Shown here: positions 1-12,907 of the stretch, one piece after another
Layout of the letters: each line of letters begins with the position of its first letter
Numbering within the stretch: position 1 is the stretch's first letter
Assembly: GCA_009823395.1 (NCBI GenBank)
Contig: CM020505.1
Span: 11,853,129-11,917,128 of the forward strand
From: Thamnaconus septentrionalis
Taxonomy: Eukaryota > Chordata > Actinopteri > Tetraodontiformes > Monacanthidae
Direction of reading: 5' to 3'
Length of the DNA: 64,000 nucleotides
The notes under the pieces: model-generated
The model's database searches: none
The model's input: only the letters and a program-made list of their open reading frames with translations
Told to the model about the DNA's origin: nothing
Translations under genes and position numbers: made by a program

Positions 1-840
1 TCCCCTCCCCTCCACTCCCCTCCACCCCCCCCCCCCTCCCCCCACCCAGCCGTATTATGTGACTGGCACTTTGCAGTTGCGAGGAGGAGGATGACACATC
101 TCTCTGTCATCCACTCACCGTGCCACATCCTGTAAGTTCATCTCGCAGAGCTCTCGTCCACCTGCCCAAAAACAAACAGTGTCCCTCAATGGTTTCATGC
201 CCATCTGACTGCGCGGACCATTTTTTATTTATTTTATTTTTTTCATTCTTAAGAGGAATGCCAAAAGCATTGCTGCACCTGCCTGCCTCCACTTTAACCG
301 CTTTACGTTTTATTTTAATATTTACTGGAGACTCCCCTAGTGGCAGAAATGTAATACAACAGGTTTTGTTTTTTTTTCTTAAAGAGCTTACGTTGATAGC
401 AAGCCATCAGGTATGTTTATTTCTGTAATCTTATCTGGTGTAATGCGTGATCTCTGCGGCGCTCGGCACAGTGTGCCCGCATCTCTGCCAAGCAAATGAA
501 AACGCAGCCAGAGCTGTGAATGGAATGATCACAGTTTTGTAAAGTGTATCTGAGGGCGCCGATAAAACATGTGCCAACATCCATCGGCGGTTTAAAACAA
601 AAACAAAAACCCCCCTTTTCATGATGAGTCCAAAGCGTTTGGCTCGCTCCGAGAGAGTAGGGGGTGATACGCGAAAGGGGGAAATCACGCACCGAGAATG
701 AAGAATTGGCCAACTTTGATGGGAATTCCTTTTCGACTAACCTGCTTTGTTCTCTCTCTTGTGCCCCCCCCCCCATCCCCGTCTCACCCCAACCTCCCCT
801 CCCACCTGTTTGCCACCCCCCCCCCTCCCATCCCCTCCAG
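1..840. other. bdnf 5' flank / intron before the coding exon
   Basis: This stretch starts in a C-rich low-complexity tract (1-50) and ends in a long pyrimidine tract with a CAG acceptor at 838-840, directly before the bdnf coding exon. A possible donor (cct|gtaagt, about 130) follows a purine-rich segment and could end one of the alternative bdnf leader exons, but I cannot recognise any specific leader exon. The open frame running through 664-861 into bdnf is read-through of the intron and is not coding. Confidence 0.5.
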
Positions 841-1674
841 TTCCACCAGGTTAGAAGAGTGATGACCATCCTGTTCCTTACTATGGTTATTTCATACTTC
901 AGTTGCATGAGAGCTGCGCCCCTGAGAGACGCCCCGGGCATGCGGGGCCACCGGACGGAAGGCTACCTGGGCGCCGCCGCGACGGCCGCACGGGCCCACG
1001 GGACTCCACAGAGTGGCGGCGGGCCCGGCCAGCGCGGAGAGCTGCCCTCGCTCACAGACACGTTTGAGCAGGTGATCGAGGAGCTGCTGGAGGTGGAGGG
1101 GGAGGCGGCGCAGCTGGCACAAGGGCCCGAAAAGAGCCAGGCGGGAGGCGGGAGCCCGTCCCCCGCGGCCGCCGCCGAGTCCAAGGACGTCGACCTGTAC
1201 GACTCGCGCGTGATGATCAGCAACCAAGTGCCTTTGGAGCCGCCGTTGCTCTTTCTCCTGGAGGAATACAAAAACTATCTGGATGCCGCCAACATGTCCA
1301 TGAGGGTGCGGCGACACTCCGATCCCTCGCGGCGCGGAGAGCTCAGCGTGTGTGACAGTATTAGCCAGTGGGTGACAGCTGTGGATAAAAAGACGGCAAT
1401 AGACATGTCCGGGCAGACGGTTACCGTTATGGAAAAGGTCCCTGTCCCCAATGGCCAACTGAAGCAATACTTTTATGAGACCAAATGCAACCCCATGGGG
1501 TACACAAAGGAGGGCTGCAGAGGAATAGACAAGCGGCACTATAACTCCCAGTGCAGGACAACCCAGTCCTACGTGCGAGCGCTTACCATGGATAGCAAAA
1601 AGAAGATCGGCTGGCGGTTTATAAGGATAGACACTTCATGTGTATGCACATTGACCATAAAAAGAGGGAGATAG
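841..1674 (+). CDS. bdnf: Brain-derived neurotrophic factor (coding exon; CDS 862-1674)
   Basis: This is the single coding exon of the secreted neurotrophin that signals through TrkB and, as the pro-form, p75NTR. The CAG acceptor ends at 840 and the ATG is at 862; the 21-base leader with its TTCCACCAGG start resembles the mammalian 3' coding exon. The product is 270 aa. It has a signal peptide (about 1-18, [15 protein letters not shown]), then a prodomain with a fish-type Gly/Ala/Pro-rich insertion. An N-glycosylation site (NMS, N144) lies just before the furin site RVRR (148-151). The mature part is 119 aa from HSDPSRR and carries the six cystine-knot cysteines (CDS, CNPMGY, CRG, CRTT, CVC). 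It ends in TIKRGR, stop 1672-1674. The next gene, lin7c, is on the same strand, as in other vertebrates. Identification is very secure. Confidence 0.98.
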   Translation, partial: FHQVRRVMTILFLTMVISYFSCMRAAPLRDAPGMRGHRTEGYLGAAATAARAHGTPQSGGGPGQRGELPSLTDTFEQVIEELLEVEGEAAQLAQGPEKSQAGGGSPSPAAAAESKDVDLYDSRVMISNQVPLEPPLLFLLEEYKNYLDAANMSMRVRRHSDPSRRGELSVCDSISQWVTAVDKKTAIDMSGQTVTVMEKVPVPNGQLKQYFYETKCNPMGYTKEGCRGIDKRHYNSQCRTTQSYVRALTMDSKKKIGWRFIRIDTSCVCTLTIKRGR

Positions 1675-2266
1675 TGTATAAAATGTATAGATTTTATTGA
1701 AGAGTTTAAAAAAGAGAATAAAGAGAAAATATCTATTTGTATATATACATAACAGGGTAAATTATTCCGTCAAATGAAAATTTTATGGACTGCATGTAAA
1801 AAAAAGATGAAGTTTATACAGTAAAAGTGATACTACAGTCTATTTATTGAACATATTCATGACCTTGTAAACAATTAAAAAAAATCTGATCAGTCATTTG
1901 CGCCCAGTTTAAATTACTATATCACATGGCTCAAGACATTGTGATTTGTTTATGTTGCCAACAATTCAAGAAAAAAAAATATGAAGGAGAAAAAAAAAAC
2001 ATAGGCAAGGAATGAGAGAGGACAGTTCCATCTTCCAAAGCTTGCATGCTGCTTCAATTGTGAATTGAGAAATTCTCCACTGACAACAAAAAAAAGATGA
2101 CACTGACCAAAAAACCCCATTCTGTTTACATTCTCAATTTTCCTCTAAAGTAATTTATCTGTTTACTGTTCTAAACTTCTCAAGGTAATGTTGGAATTAC
2201 ATACTATGTCAAGGTGCTGTTGTCAAAGCTTTGCTGTTTATTTTTTTATCCCCACCAGAGGACAAG

Positions 2267-2440
<174 letters not shown>

Positions 2441-2639
2441 TAAAATCTATTCATGACATGTTTCTGGGTTAATATTATTCATTTTGTATGTTGTGAAGTT
2501 GTTTGCAATATTAAACTGAAATATTTGAAGAAATAAAAATGACTATAGGCAACTGAAAAACAAAATCAATGTCGATAGTTTCAACCTTGCATTCACAGAG
2601 GCAGAATAAGCTATTACGCGAAGGGAGGGAGGAAGGCAA

Positions 2640-2690
2640 TCACACACACACACACACACACACATACACACGCAGCACGCACACACAGCG
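2640..2690. repeat. (CA)n microsatellite
   Basis: An uninterrupted CA run at about 2641-2663 is followed by imperfect CA/CG units. It lies in the bdnf 3' flank. Confidence 0.9.
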
Positions 2691-4329
2691 AGAGAGAGTG
2701 ATATGCAGGATACCACATAGGCCTCATTTGAATGAGCAAATGAAGCCAGATGTAGAGACTCGCGAGTTTGCCCAGACTCACTGGTGAAATTTCACAACAA
2801 CTAAATAAAAATGTCTCCTCATGATAGATTTACCCATTTGTTTGGGAATATTAACGGAATACAGTGCCTGGCACTTGTATCCAGAATCTGTCCATTCTTT
2901 GAGCTGCTGTGATCAAAAGCAGTTCACTGCTCAGAGATTTGAAAGATGTCTCCAGCACGTTCAACTTTACAATGAGGACACAATGCTTGCCAAGCTTATT
3001 TTACGGTTCTTGGACAACTTAAAATAATAATGAAAAATCATTCAGTGTTACATCAGTACCACAAAATACTTCCAGATTTGCCCATATTGCGATATAAATC
3101 ACAAAGTAAGTCTTTCTTCCAATAACGTGTTCAGCTCCTTTTGCCTCACAGTCTTCATTGGCAAGGTAAGTGTGATCTCTGGAGGGAACAGCCAAACCAT
3201 TTTAAGATGGGGGAAACAAGTTGCTGAAAAGAGAATCCACTTGCCCCACAAACAGAGGAAAGATGTTCCACTTTTCCCGTCTCTCGGATTCTCCAGAGGA
3301 AGACGGTGCAGATACTGTAAGTTCCTTTTCTCAAACAGAGGCTGAATGGAGTCCCTACATGTCATCGGATGAGAGGAGATGACGCACAAACAGAACAGTT
3401 CATCAAAAATGGTCTATAGTCAAACACGGAGGTAAAGGTGTTAATTATCATTTGATTATTCCACAGAGGCTGATTTTGAATCCTACTCGGAGGGAAATCC
3501 AATAGAGCTGTAATGACAAAGTCTCATCAGTGTGTGAACAATAACCTTTAACTAATCTCTGACAATGCAGAAGCTGAGGGCAGAAGAAACTGTTAATCAC
3601 CTATCATACAATAGTATATGTCTCTCTTAAATCATCTTAAATTGAGGCCGAATGTATAGCCCATGCATGCACATAAAGTTTTACATCCATATGCGAAATA
3701 AATGAGGTGGCCGAAAATAACAAACAAAAAAACATATCAAACTCCTAAAATGTCCGATAATACGCATAAAATCCTTGTGAAGCCACAGCCACCACCATCA
3801 GCAGTCGCAGGCCAGACCTGGTACATCGTCACACACTGGGGCGTGGTCAGAGGTGAATCATCAGCCTCACAGGGAAGCGCAGTGCCTGGTTTCGTGTGTG
3901 CTGCAAGACAGCCGGTAGAGGACAGCAGAGAGGCGACTTCCCAGTGAGCGGCGTCAACAGAAAGCCACAGAGAATATTCTGGCACATCATTGACGCACAG
4001 GGTATTACACCTGTCCGGTCACGTAGCATGTACGTAGAAAGTGCATCAGCTGACAGTTGTTTATTTTAGTGAGACCTGGAGGATTATTTTACGTCATATT
4101 TTCCTTGATATTTCCCCACCGGAAAAACAATAGGAAAAAATTTCCTGAAGGTGCCTCAAGTTACTGGACTGAGTTAAATAAAATAAAAAAAGAAAATGTA
4201 CACACGTTCAAGTATACAGGTTACATGCTTATACATGACCTATTTCATGAATTACATTAATAAAAAATATATTGTGAAGTGATTTAAAACGTCTATTCTT
4301 GATAGAGGTGTTTATTCATGTTATTCGCG

Positions 4330-4541
4330 AACAATTTCGATCTCTACTGGTAGTCCATTTGACGAGCATTTCCTGAACGCACCATGACACTGGCAGCTAG
4401 CCTAGCCGGCTAACGTGGCTAATCTGATTTATCGTCTCGGATAAGCGCCCACAGCGCTGAACAGGACAGACACATTTCGTATTTCATATTTATCTTTTAA
4501 CATAATTTTTATCTGACAACAAAGAGCTGCCCATTTCGAAA
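4330..4541 (+). promoter_or_regulatory. lin7c promoter / 5' UTR region
   Basis: A less AT-rich segment directly upstream of the lin7c start carries several TAGCC/GGCTA motifs (around 4395-4420, 4600) and no TATA box. The placement is inferred only from position and composition. Confidence 0.4.
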
Positions 4542-7049
4542 ATGGCGTCGCTTGGGGAACCAGTGCGGTTGGAAAGAGGTAGAGTTAAATGGCTTGCTAG
4601 CGATAGCTCGGGGATATTTGTTATGATGCTTAAGAGACCCTAGCCTTGGTTAGCTTGGCGTTAGCCAAATAAAGCTGCTAACTTATGTTGCTATTTATCC
4701 TATATCGTGTTCCCGACGTGTTGAAACTCATTTAACTTGAAACATTAATAACGTTACATGTGGGTGTCAGTGACTTCAAGCTAAAAGAGTGGTTATTTTA
4801 TGTTAGCCTCGCATTGTTACATTTAAAGAGTGACTGGTATGGTGGCAGTTAGTGTTACATTGTCTTTGAAGCTCTAAAATATATCTTTGTGAATTCTTCA
4901 GTCATATGGTCTTTTACAACGTTTTGTTGCTGTCAAGACAACCACATTTATCAAAAATGTTAGTTCGTTTTTAATTTGATTAGCTTCTTAAACAGTCATT
5001 CACATTAGCAGCCATTTGGAGGTGGTATGCTCAGCTTGTGTTTGTGTTATGTTGTGTTTTTACCTTCAACAATGAATTGAAGATGCAAAACAAAAAAAGA
5101 ATATACCTATATGTACAAATGTCAACTGGTAACCTATTGTATTTACCTAGCGTTATTTATAGAACGGTCAAAGGTTTCAATTATTTATTTTCAAGCTTTA
5201 AAATCAGCTTCCTGTGTGTCTTGAAGCACTGTCTCCTCTCTGAGATAACATTACCGAGGAACTCACCCCCATTATTTATGTAGCCTCTCTACTTATTTTT
5301 TATTCATGGTGGTTGAACAGTTCTGAAAGCTTAGACAACTTTGCCTGCAGGGACCAGGTTTGTAATTAGCCTGGTCCTTTAGATGTAGCCCCAAATTATT
5401 GACAGACGTGCTTTTAAAAACAAAATGTGTTTTCCATGTTCAGGTGTGTATATATATTTTCCTCCACAGACATCAGCCGTGCGGTTGAGCTCCTTGATAA
5501 GCTCCAGAGAACTGGGGAGGTGCCCCCCCAGAAGCTGCAGGCGCTACAGAGGGTCTTACAGAGTGAATTCTGCAATGCTGTTAGAGAGGTGAGATTCTTT
5601 CCTACTCGATGAAACACATACTCAACAAATGTACGTAAGTCAAGAAAAAAAAACTTCTTTCAGTCTTGTCTACAGAGACAAAATAATGTGCCTTCACTTT
5701 AAAATTTCTACTTCAATATCTGATATAACTGAGCCAGTTACAGTCGGCCATAGATTTTAAGGTGACAAGTATCTCCAGTGATGCACAAGGAAGCTTAGAC
5801 AACCTTGCCTGCAGGAACCAGGTTTGTAATTAGCCTGGTCCTTTAAGTGTAGCCCTGTTTTTCATCACTGTTATGTAGTGCTATGTCTCAACCTCTGCCC
5901 AGTTTACACATTGAATAGATAAGAGATAAATACAAGCCAGTGTGCATCGACTAAAAAGGACATTCTTAATCTACCAGCATGAATTGGAGGAGGCAGCCAT
6001 AAAGCAAAGTTAAATCACATACAAAAAGATTTGAGAGCTAATGGAACATCCAAAAGCAGGGTTTAACAAACAGTAAGGTAAAATAGAGAATAATAATCCT
6101 TCTATAGAAATCTTGTGTAAATTAATTTAAAAACCATCAGTTGTATGTCAAATACTGTCCAACAACGTCCCCAGGTTTATGAACATGTGTATGAGACGGT
6201 GGACATCAACAGCAGTCCTGAGGTCAGGGCCAATGCTACAGCAAAGGTAAACCCTTATCACTCATTGTTGGTGACAAACAAGCACATGATTCTCCAAACC
6301 TTACTCCAGTCTACTTTATTATTAATGGTGCTCAGATCAGCTTGCATTTTCAAAAGTTCAGAAACACTCTGTGCATTTTCAGGCAACCGTGGCAGCTTTT
6401 GCTGCAAGCGAAGGACATTCACATCCTCGAGTTGTAGAACTGCCCAAGACAGAAGAAGGTCTTGGTTTCAACATAATGGGTGGCAAGGAGCAAAACTCGC
6501 CCATCTACATCTCACGGATCATCCCGGGAGGCATCGCTGACCGACACGGGGGCCTGAAGAGGGGAGATCAGCTTCTCTCCGTCAATGGGGTGGTATGTTC
6601 AATTCACACAATCAGAACTTCCTCCAAGTATACGATGTGGCGTCATGGCGGTTTAAAATGCGTTTTTATACAGACACAAAGGTGTGTGTGTGTGTGTGTA
6701 TATGTCCACATGCGTGTGTGTGTATTCTGTGGATATGGAATGTACAAAAGAGTTTCACAACTGCTTTATTATTCAAAATGATGTTTTAAATACTAAACCC
6801 ATTTCCCTGCGTCAACTACAGTAGTTTTCTATGTTAAAATCTTAACGTACTGTTGCTTCTTCTGCCTGGCTGTTTCCCCAGAGTGTGGAAGGTGAGCACC
6901 ATGAGAAAGCTGTGGAGCTCCTCAAAGCAGCTCAGGGAACGGTGAAGCTGGTTGTTAGATACACCCCCAAGGTCCTGGAGGAGATGGAGTCACGCTTTGA
7001 GAAAATGAGGTCGGCAAAGCGCCGGCAACAGAACAACTATCCCAAGTAG
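4542..7049 (+). CDS. lin7c: Protein lin-7 homolog C (MALS/Veli scaffold)
   Basis: Small L27-PDZ scaffold that links CASK/MPP complexes to receptors and channels at synapses and epithelial basolateral membranes. Coding exons: 4542-4578, 5470-5588, 6175-6246, 6383-6592, 6882-7049; all GT-AG, 606 nt, 201 aa. The L27 domain covers about residues 10-65 ([16 protein letters not shown]). The PDZ domain covers about 93-175, with the carboxylate-binding loop GLGFN and the segments [12 protein letters not shown] and [10 protein letters not shown]. The C-terminus ends in a few residues (NNYPK) that differ from mammals. The ATG at 4542 sits in an aaaATGgcg context and starts [12 protein letters not shown], matching the family start. 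The LIN7C paralogue is preferred over A and B because of this short N-terminus and the bdnf neighbour. Confidence 0.97.
5325..5391. repeat. Copy 1 of a 66-bp dispersed element with internal hairpin
   Basis: It runs from GAAAGCTTAGACAAC to TGTAGCCC and contains the perfect inverted repeat GGACCAGG / CCTGGTCC around an 11-nt spacer. A second copy, about 92% identical by eye, lies at 5789-5855, on the other side of lin7c exon 2. Confidence 0.85.
5789..5855. repeat. Copy 2 of the 66-bp hairpin element
   Basis: Direct repeat of 5325-5391. One arm has a substitution (GGAACCAGG instead of GGGACCAGG), so its inner stem is slightly weaker. It lies in lin7c intron 2. Confidence 0.85.
6680..6722. repeat. 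(TG)n microsatellite in lin7c intron 4
   Basis: Two TG runs (about 6681-6700 and 6712-6723) are separated by a TATGTCCACA interruption. Confidence 0.8.
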
Positions 7050-9960
7050 GATTTCTCTCTGTGTTGAAGCTCAGCTACCTTGTCTCTGGCCACTGTTTTG
7101 GTCTCCGTCTTGTTTCTCTGTCCAAGTGTTGCTCCTTCTCATACACACAACCACCCACACACACTGTATAATTATATTTTTTGGGTTTGTTCTTTTTGAG
7201 CATTTTTAATATTTGCTGTTGAAAATTTTGACACTACATCTGCTGACAAACACGTGAGGAATTATGATTTTTAATGTTGGTGCTCACTCACATGTGTGCA
7301 TTATGTTTGACAATTTGAATGCAACGTTTGAGACCAATCACACAGCTCCTGTAATTGGAAAGATATCCTTTTTTTTAATCCTTTACCATTTACCTTGGAT
7401 TATCATACAACTATCAAGTGCCTCAGGGCAAACACTTTTATTCGATGTATTTAATTGGCTTTTTCATTCATTGTTAAAAGTTAAGTACTGGTAATTGAAT
7501 ACTTATGGCAGACTTTGCATTTTCAATTTCCCCCAGTTGTTGGATCGTATGTGCACAATGGACACATGGAAAATCCTCATACTCCTGTCTCCTATTTATA
7601 TTGATAGTAATGGGCATGTGACTAAATGATAGGGACAAGTTAGTTTTTACAGAAATCAGTAAAATGACAATGGAAGCTGTGGGTTATTATTATTATTATT
7701 ATTATTGTTATTATTTTTTTTAGAAAGGTTGAGTGAGTGATGTAAGTTTCTTAATTAAGTGTTCCATGCCTGAATCAACCCTCTGCTGCTGTAATCTCAC
7801 CTTTTAATTATCAGTAATGATAGGAAGTAAACACATTAATGCTGGAGGCAACGCAAAATAAAACTAGTCACATTTATCATGAAATAACTCAGCAATAGTT
7901 CAAATGTGATTGCTTCCTTCTCTACAGCTACATGACCCAATTACAAAGTCATTTCAGTTTTCAGATGATGATATCACAGTTATTTTTGGCAGCTTCCAAA
8001 TATTTCTCAAGATTTTACTCCATCTCTGCCTAAGTTACCTACGCTGTAATTACGTTGCATTGACACACACTTTCTTTTACGTTGCTGTCCGTTTGGCTCT
8101 TGTCTTGTAGAATAAAAAGTCTTTAATACTCCTTTATGAAACCTCATATCACACTTGAGACATGATTTTCAAAATCTATTGCCCTGGTACTATTTGTTTT
8201 TGTTCTGTTAGAACTTGCTTTTGCCGCATCTAAAAAAGAGGTTAAACATTTAAGCATTATTGTAAAAAAAAAAAAAAAAAAGAGAGAGAGAGAGAGACGG
8301 AGTGTTTAATTCCTCTCACCTGATTGGTCAGTACTGTATTTCGAGATTCAAAATAAATTGTTCTTCCAAACTGTTCGGTGTCCTTTAAAAGGAAGCAGCC
8401 TCAACCATTTGTCTGTAAAAGTGGTTCACAGTCTTAATGCAATGTTGCATATCACAGAATGTTTAGCAGGAAAAGTGATATTGTTGTCTTGCCATAAAAA
8501 CTAAAATGGGAGGTTTTTTTTTTTTACAAATTTGAGAGAGAAAGAAAAAGTCATTTGGACCTCAAAGCTGTTTGCTTGGACAAACAAAACAATTTCACTT
8601 ATTGACTACAGCATGAGAATTCTTTGAGTGAAGCTGATTTTTCTTTCTAAGTATTTAATTAGACTCCAGACAAATGGAGATGAAAAATTAAAAAGTGTAT
8701 CTATGCAAAATAATTCAAAAACTGGAAATATCATTTGAAGGTGCAAAAACTCTCATTTTTGAATCTCTTTGAAATTTGACGGCTTTTAACTGACATCAAT
8801 GAAGGTTTGTTCTATGGTTGACACATTTTAATGTTTTTAGTTTGGCTCTTCAAGAACATCAGTAAGGGAGCAGGGAAGAGGGTTGTTGAGAAGGATGTAG
8901 AAAAATAGACAAATGGGAAAGTGTGGGTAGTTGTTGACCATTCCACCTCCTTGAGCACACTTGTTGTTTCCAGGAAGAGACAGGCAGTCAGCATTTGTAC
9001 ATAAGATGATAAAAGTCTTAATGTAATTTATAGTTTGTGTCTTTTACTTTATTCAACAGTAGCTAGTAAAGTCTATTTCCAGCACATTAGTCATGAAGCG
9101 ATGTAATGAGCCTTCCTGTTGGAGTTTTCTCTGCTGAATGTCTCTGTTCTACTTAGTTGCTCCATTTCGAGATGTACCTTTTCAACTTTCTACCTGTTTT
9201 CTTTGTCTATATCGGAATGGCCAATAGAATATTTTTTATAATACATTTCTTTTGATATTTTTCTCAATTTTTATAAGTGTTTTTTCCTAAAATTCTAATA
9301 TGAGGAAGTACCAGGGCCGTATCAGCACAGCCAGGCAGGGTGGAGGTTGCTTGATGACATCTTTCGTCTGTTGGAACACACAGACTCTAGATAATATAAA
9401 CTGTCGAAGATTGGCTCTTTTTTCCTCAGATCTGTCTACTTTCTCTTTTTCTTCGTCCTCTTCCTTGTACCAAGACCAAACCGCAACATTTGTGAAAACT
9501 ATAAGAACATTTCTAATAATTTGTCTGTGGTTAAGGATTATTGCTTGTAGATTCTGTGGGTTTTTGTCTTTGTCTCTGTTTTCCTACTGTGCAACATTGG
9601 TGTTGAATGTAAAATGTGACGTAGAACATAGTGTTGAGGCTAAATAAACAGTGCTTAAACAATTGACTTTTGGTTGTCTCTGAATATATTATTGCCATTG
9701 ATTTGAGCTTTGCCACACTTTAGATTGTTCATCAGGATTAGCGACTTGGGCAGGGAACTGTGAGAAAAAGTTTGCACTCAATTTTTTTTTTTTTATACAT
9801 TTAGGTGGTGCTGTGGGATCAGATCAAAAACAAGTCTGCTAATGGTATTATGGGGAACTTTAAAAAAAAAAAAAAAAAAAAAAAAAGCTTTTTTGTGTTG
9901 AAAACATTTTCTTTTATGTATGCCTTGTTAATGTTTACCATTGCGTATTAAAGTTGTTTT
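7050..9960 (+). other. lin7c 3' UTR and downstream flank
   Basis: No coding signal. AATAAA signals occur at about 8111-8116, 8353 and 9643-9648; any of these could end lin7c mRNA. The stretch holds a TTA repeat (7687-7712), a poly-A plus GA run (8263-8297) and a poly-A run (9862-9886). Otherwise it is unique AT-rich sequence. Confidence 0.5.
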
Positions 9961-9964
9961 ATGT

Positions 9965-10205
9965 TTTACACTCCATCCATCCATTTTCAATACCCACTAC
10001 GTGCTGCACTAAGGGTCACGGGGGTCTGCAGGAGCCTATCCTAGCTGTTATAGGGCAAAAGCAGGGAGACACCCTGGACAAGGCACTAAAACTTTTATTG
10101 AATGTATATGTAAAATTGTGCAGTTTAACCAACCCATCCATCCATTTACTACACCTGCTTACTGTGTGCTGGACAGCCTGGACAAGTTGCCAGTTCATTG
10201 CATTG
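9965..10205. repeat. L2-like LINE 3' tail fragments
   Basis: The segment begins with CATCCATCCATTTTCAATAC and includes GGGTCACGGGGGTCTGCAGGAGCC, TATCCTAGCTG and ACACCCTGGACA. This is the familiar 3' end found in many teleost CR1/L2-type retroposons. A second CATCCATCCATTT...CTGGACAAGTTGCCAGT piece follows at 10134-10196. No coding part of a LINE is present. Confidence 0.65.
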
Positions 10206-10939
10206 TCAGTTTAATCAAATATGATACCTTACTGCAACCAGATTTCTTCTTTAGTCGCATTAATAACATTATGGTACCATTCAGGCGCATTTATGCATTC
10301 TGGTGTCTGAGTGCAGATTGGCAGCTGGCTGAGAGGATGCAAACGGTGGACATGCCTGCTTAGTTAGAACTAGCTGTTCACGCAACAGCTTGAGCACAGA
10401 GCACAGCTGCAGGTTTCTTATGGTGTTGATCCATTCCATTGCAGAGTGTCCTGTCACCAAGTCTTCTTGCCAACTAAAATTAGTCACACACAGGAGCAAG
10501 TCAAGCAGTAGCAGCAGGGGCCGAGGAAGAGGTAATGAGCCAAACAGGAACTGGAGCCAAATTAGCAGAAGGAGCAGGTTTGCACAGTAATGTATGCTCT
10601 TTGACTCTGCTAGTTTGATGAGTAGAATGTTGTTGTTTTTAAAAATTAAAAAAAAAAAAAATACACACACAAAATATTGTCTCCACCAAAGGAACAACCG
10701 TACTTCATAGGGAATTATTGGGCTAATTTATTTTCAAAAGTAATAGTCGCCAAACGTGTTGATCCAACAATGACAAACAAGTACAGCTGAAAAACACTTT
10801 AATTCAACTTAATTTTAAGTTGTTCTATGATTGTTTATAACGAATGATAGGTATGTATTTTTTTATTCAATGCTGTTTAAAATGTTTTAGTTTTTTTTAC
10901 ACGGCGGGTTTTTTCAAGTGACGTAGTCTTTTAACAGAG

Positions 10940-11041
10940 ACGAAGAAGAATCGAGAGTTTTCTTCCGCCTACATCCGGTGACGCAACTTCCTTTTTGTCC
11001 GCGCTAGCATCCCAGTGAACACGCGCTCGCCCTCCTGCCAA
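10940..11041 (+). promoter_or_regulatory. rplp2 promoter with 5'TOP-like start and non-coding exon 1
   Basis: Around 10988-10998 there is a pyrimidine tract (ACTTCCTTTTTGTCC) of the kind that marks the transcription start and translational control (5'TOP) of ribosomal protein mRNAs. ETS-like ACATCCGG and ACTTCC motifs lie just upstream. The probable non-coding exon 1 would end at about 11041, before gtgagt. The assignment rests on motif and position. Confidence 0.55.
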
Positions 11042-11751
11042 GTGAGTTGCACCGAAATATGCATTTTTACAACAGAAATCTCATATTAGACCTTCCACCA
11101 TGTATAAAAATAAAAAGTGTTTTTATCCAATCTTTCGGCGTTGATAGCGGGGCGGCACATTTAGCCATTTTAATGCCTTTTGGGCTCCACAAGACAACGG
11201 CAGCGGTGGCTGCTAACTGAGGCGATAACGTGAAGCGTATGCCGCCACATGGCTGTAAAAGCTGATTCGAAGCGATTTTTCAAAAACATACTCCAACAAA
11301 TGCTAGTGTTTCCGTCTCTGATATAATGGAACAATTGGCAAATGGGGTTTTTACATATGTAGCCTGTTGATTGGATATGAAGTACCCAAAGCCACTCATT
11401 AAAGCACGTTAAGAAACGGGCCTCCTTTCCTTCCTGTGTTGAGTTATCTCGCGTTCGAGCGAGTGTGTTGGTGTCATTGCATGTGTTTATACTGCACTTT
11501 TCTTCATGTTTTATTTCAATTTGACCTCTAGTTTCTACAAGGGACTTGTAACTTAAGCTTCATACACATTTTCTTCATCCCATGACGTTAATATTAAAGA
11601 ACAGTAAATCAGATTGGGAAATGAAGGGCAGGGATCTCAGTATTTTATTCAAAATAAGAAAAACAACACTAAAAAGTGTATTGTGATTTTTATTATGTAT
11701 TGTGAGTTCTCACTTCTAATACAATAACATTATTAACCTTTTTTCTTCAGG

Positions 11752-12885
11752 ATGCGTTACGTTGCTGCTTACTTGCTCGCTTCCCTTGGTGGCAGTGAGA
11801 ACCCTAATGCCAAGGACATCAAGAAGATCCTGGATAGTGTTGGCATTGAGGCCGATGACACACGTCTGACAAAGGTACAGGGCAGTTGTTGTAGCAGTGG
11901 TGATCATACCGGCAGGTGATCATCGTCTTTGTGGTTCTCATTAGTTTCACCTCTCTGCAGGTCATCTCTGAACTCGAAGGAAAGAATGTTGATGAGGTGA
12001 TTGCATCAGGTGAGTGTTTTTTTGTTTTACATTTATAGTAAGAATTTGTTAGTTTGCAAAGATGTATCATGGGCACACACACAACTGTCAAAACCAACCA
12101 CTGGGTTTTAAAAGCCACAATTTTAGATTTGGGAATTATCTTATGGGCTTACTTAAACAACTTTAAGCAGGTAAACGCTGCTTTCTAAAGTGCATCCTTA
12201 TTGATACTTTAAAAAAAACAAAAAACAAACTTTTAGCTCAAAATTATAGTTGGTCAGTTTTTGTCAATGTAACATTTGAAGTCCATGCCACAGCATGACT
12301 GTATTAAAACTTAATAACTAGTTTAATTGTACGTTGTATTCTCATTTTGCATCTGGCTCTTGGTCAGCGTTAACTTGTGTCTTGTCTGCCAACTCTTGTG
12401 TCCTCAGGTTTCGGTAAGCTGGCCAGCATGCCAGCAGGCGGCGCTGCTGCAGTTGCCACCTCTGCAGCTCCTAGCTCAGGTGGTGCCGCTGCCCCTGCTG
12501 CAGGTGAGCGCAGCAGTTTAGCACCCATTTTTCAGCATCACTCACACTTGGGTCGTAGAGCCTTTGCATTCACCATGCGTATTGTGATTATACACAAATT
12601 AAAAAATTAAAAAAAGTCATTTTATTTGCTACAGGTAGAAATAGGCTTATTAAGTGACCATTTCATGTTATGTAATTGTAGTTAATGGAAATAAGAAAGC
12701 AAATTGGTGCATCAATGTGTTTTGTTGCCTTGGTGTCTCATTGGCCTAGCCTATAAACATAGTATGGACCTCTAAATAGTAATTGATTGCAATATTTTTG
12801 ATTTGCAGCTGAAGAGAAGAAGGAAGAGAAGAAAGAGGAGTCTGAAGCATCTGATGATGACATGGGTTTCGGCCTCTTTGACTAA
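11752..12885 (+). CDS. rplp2: 60S acidic ribosomal protein P2 (large subunit stalk)
   Basis: Component of the P1/P2 stalk of the large ribosomal subunit, which recruits and activates elongation factors. Coding exons: 11752-11874, 11961-12009, 12408-12503, 12809-12885; 345 nt, 114 aa, the usual length. The N-terminal helical dimerisation domain starts MRYVAAYLLASLGG. It is followed by an Ala/Gly/Ser-rich hinge (AGGAAAVATSAAPSSGG), a charged KKEEKKEES segment and the invariant C-terminal tail SDDDMGFGLFD that binds factors. The first exon is non-coding (see 10940-11041). An AATAAA at 12902-12907, 17 bases after the stop, explains a very short 3' UTR. P2 rather than P1 is called from the MRYVAAYLL start. 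Confidence 0.98.
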
Positions 12886-12901
12886 ACTTTTTCAAATGAT
12901 G

Positions 12902-12907
12902 AATAAA
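12902..12907 (+). terminator. rplp2 polyadenylation signal
   Basis: AATAAA lies 17 bases after the rplp2 stop codon, followed by TGT-rich sequence at 12920-12940. Confidence 0.85.

Noticed and set aside
664..861. Open frame fused upstream of bdnf (adds 66 residues)
   Set aside because: It crosses a strong pyrimidine tract and CAG acceptor at 840; the residues are Pro-rich translation of intron, and bdnf starts at 862.
892..1539. 215-codon minus-strand frame opposite bdnf
   Set aside because: Shadow of the GC-rich bdnf exon; no homology or splice support.
11880..12807. snoRNA in an rplp2 intron (the human gene hosts SNORA52)
   Set aside because: I could not identify a convincing H/ACA fold with H and ACA boxes by eye; a covariance-model search would be needed.
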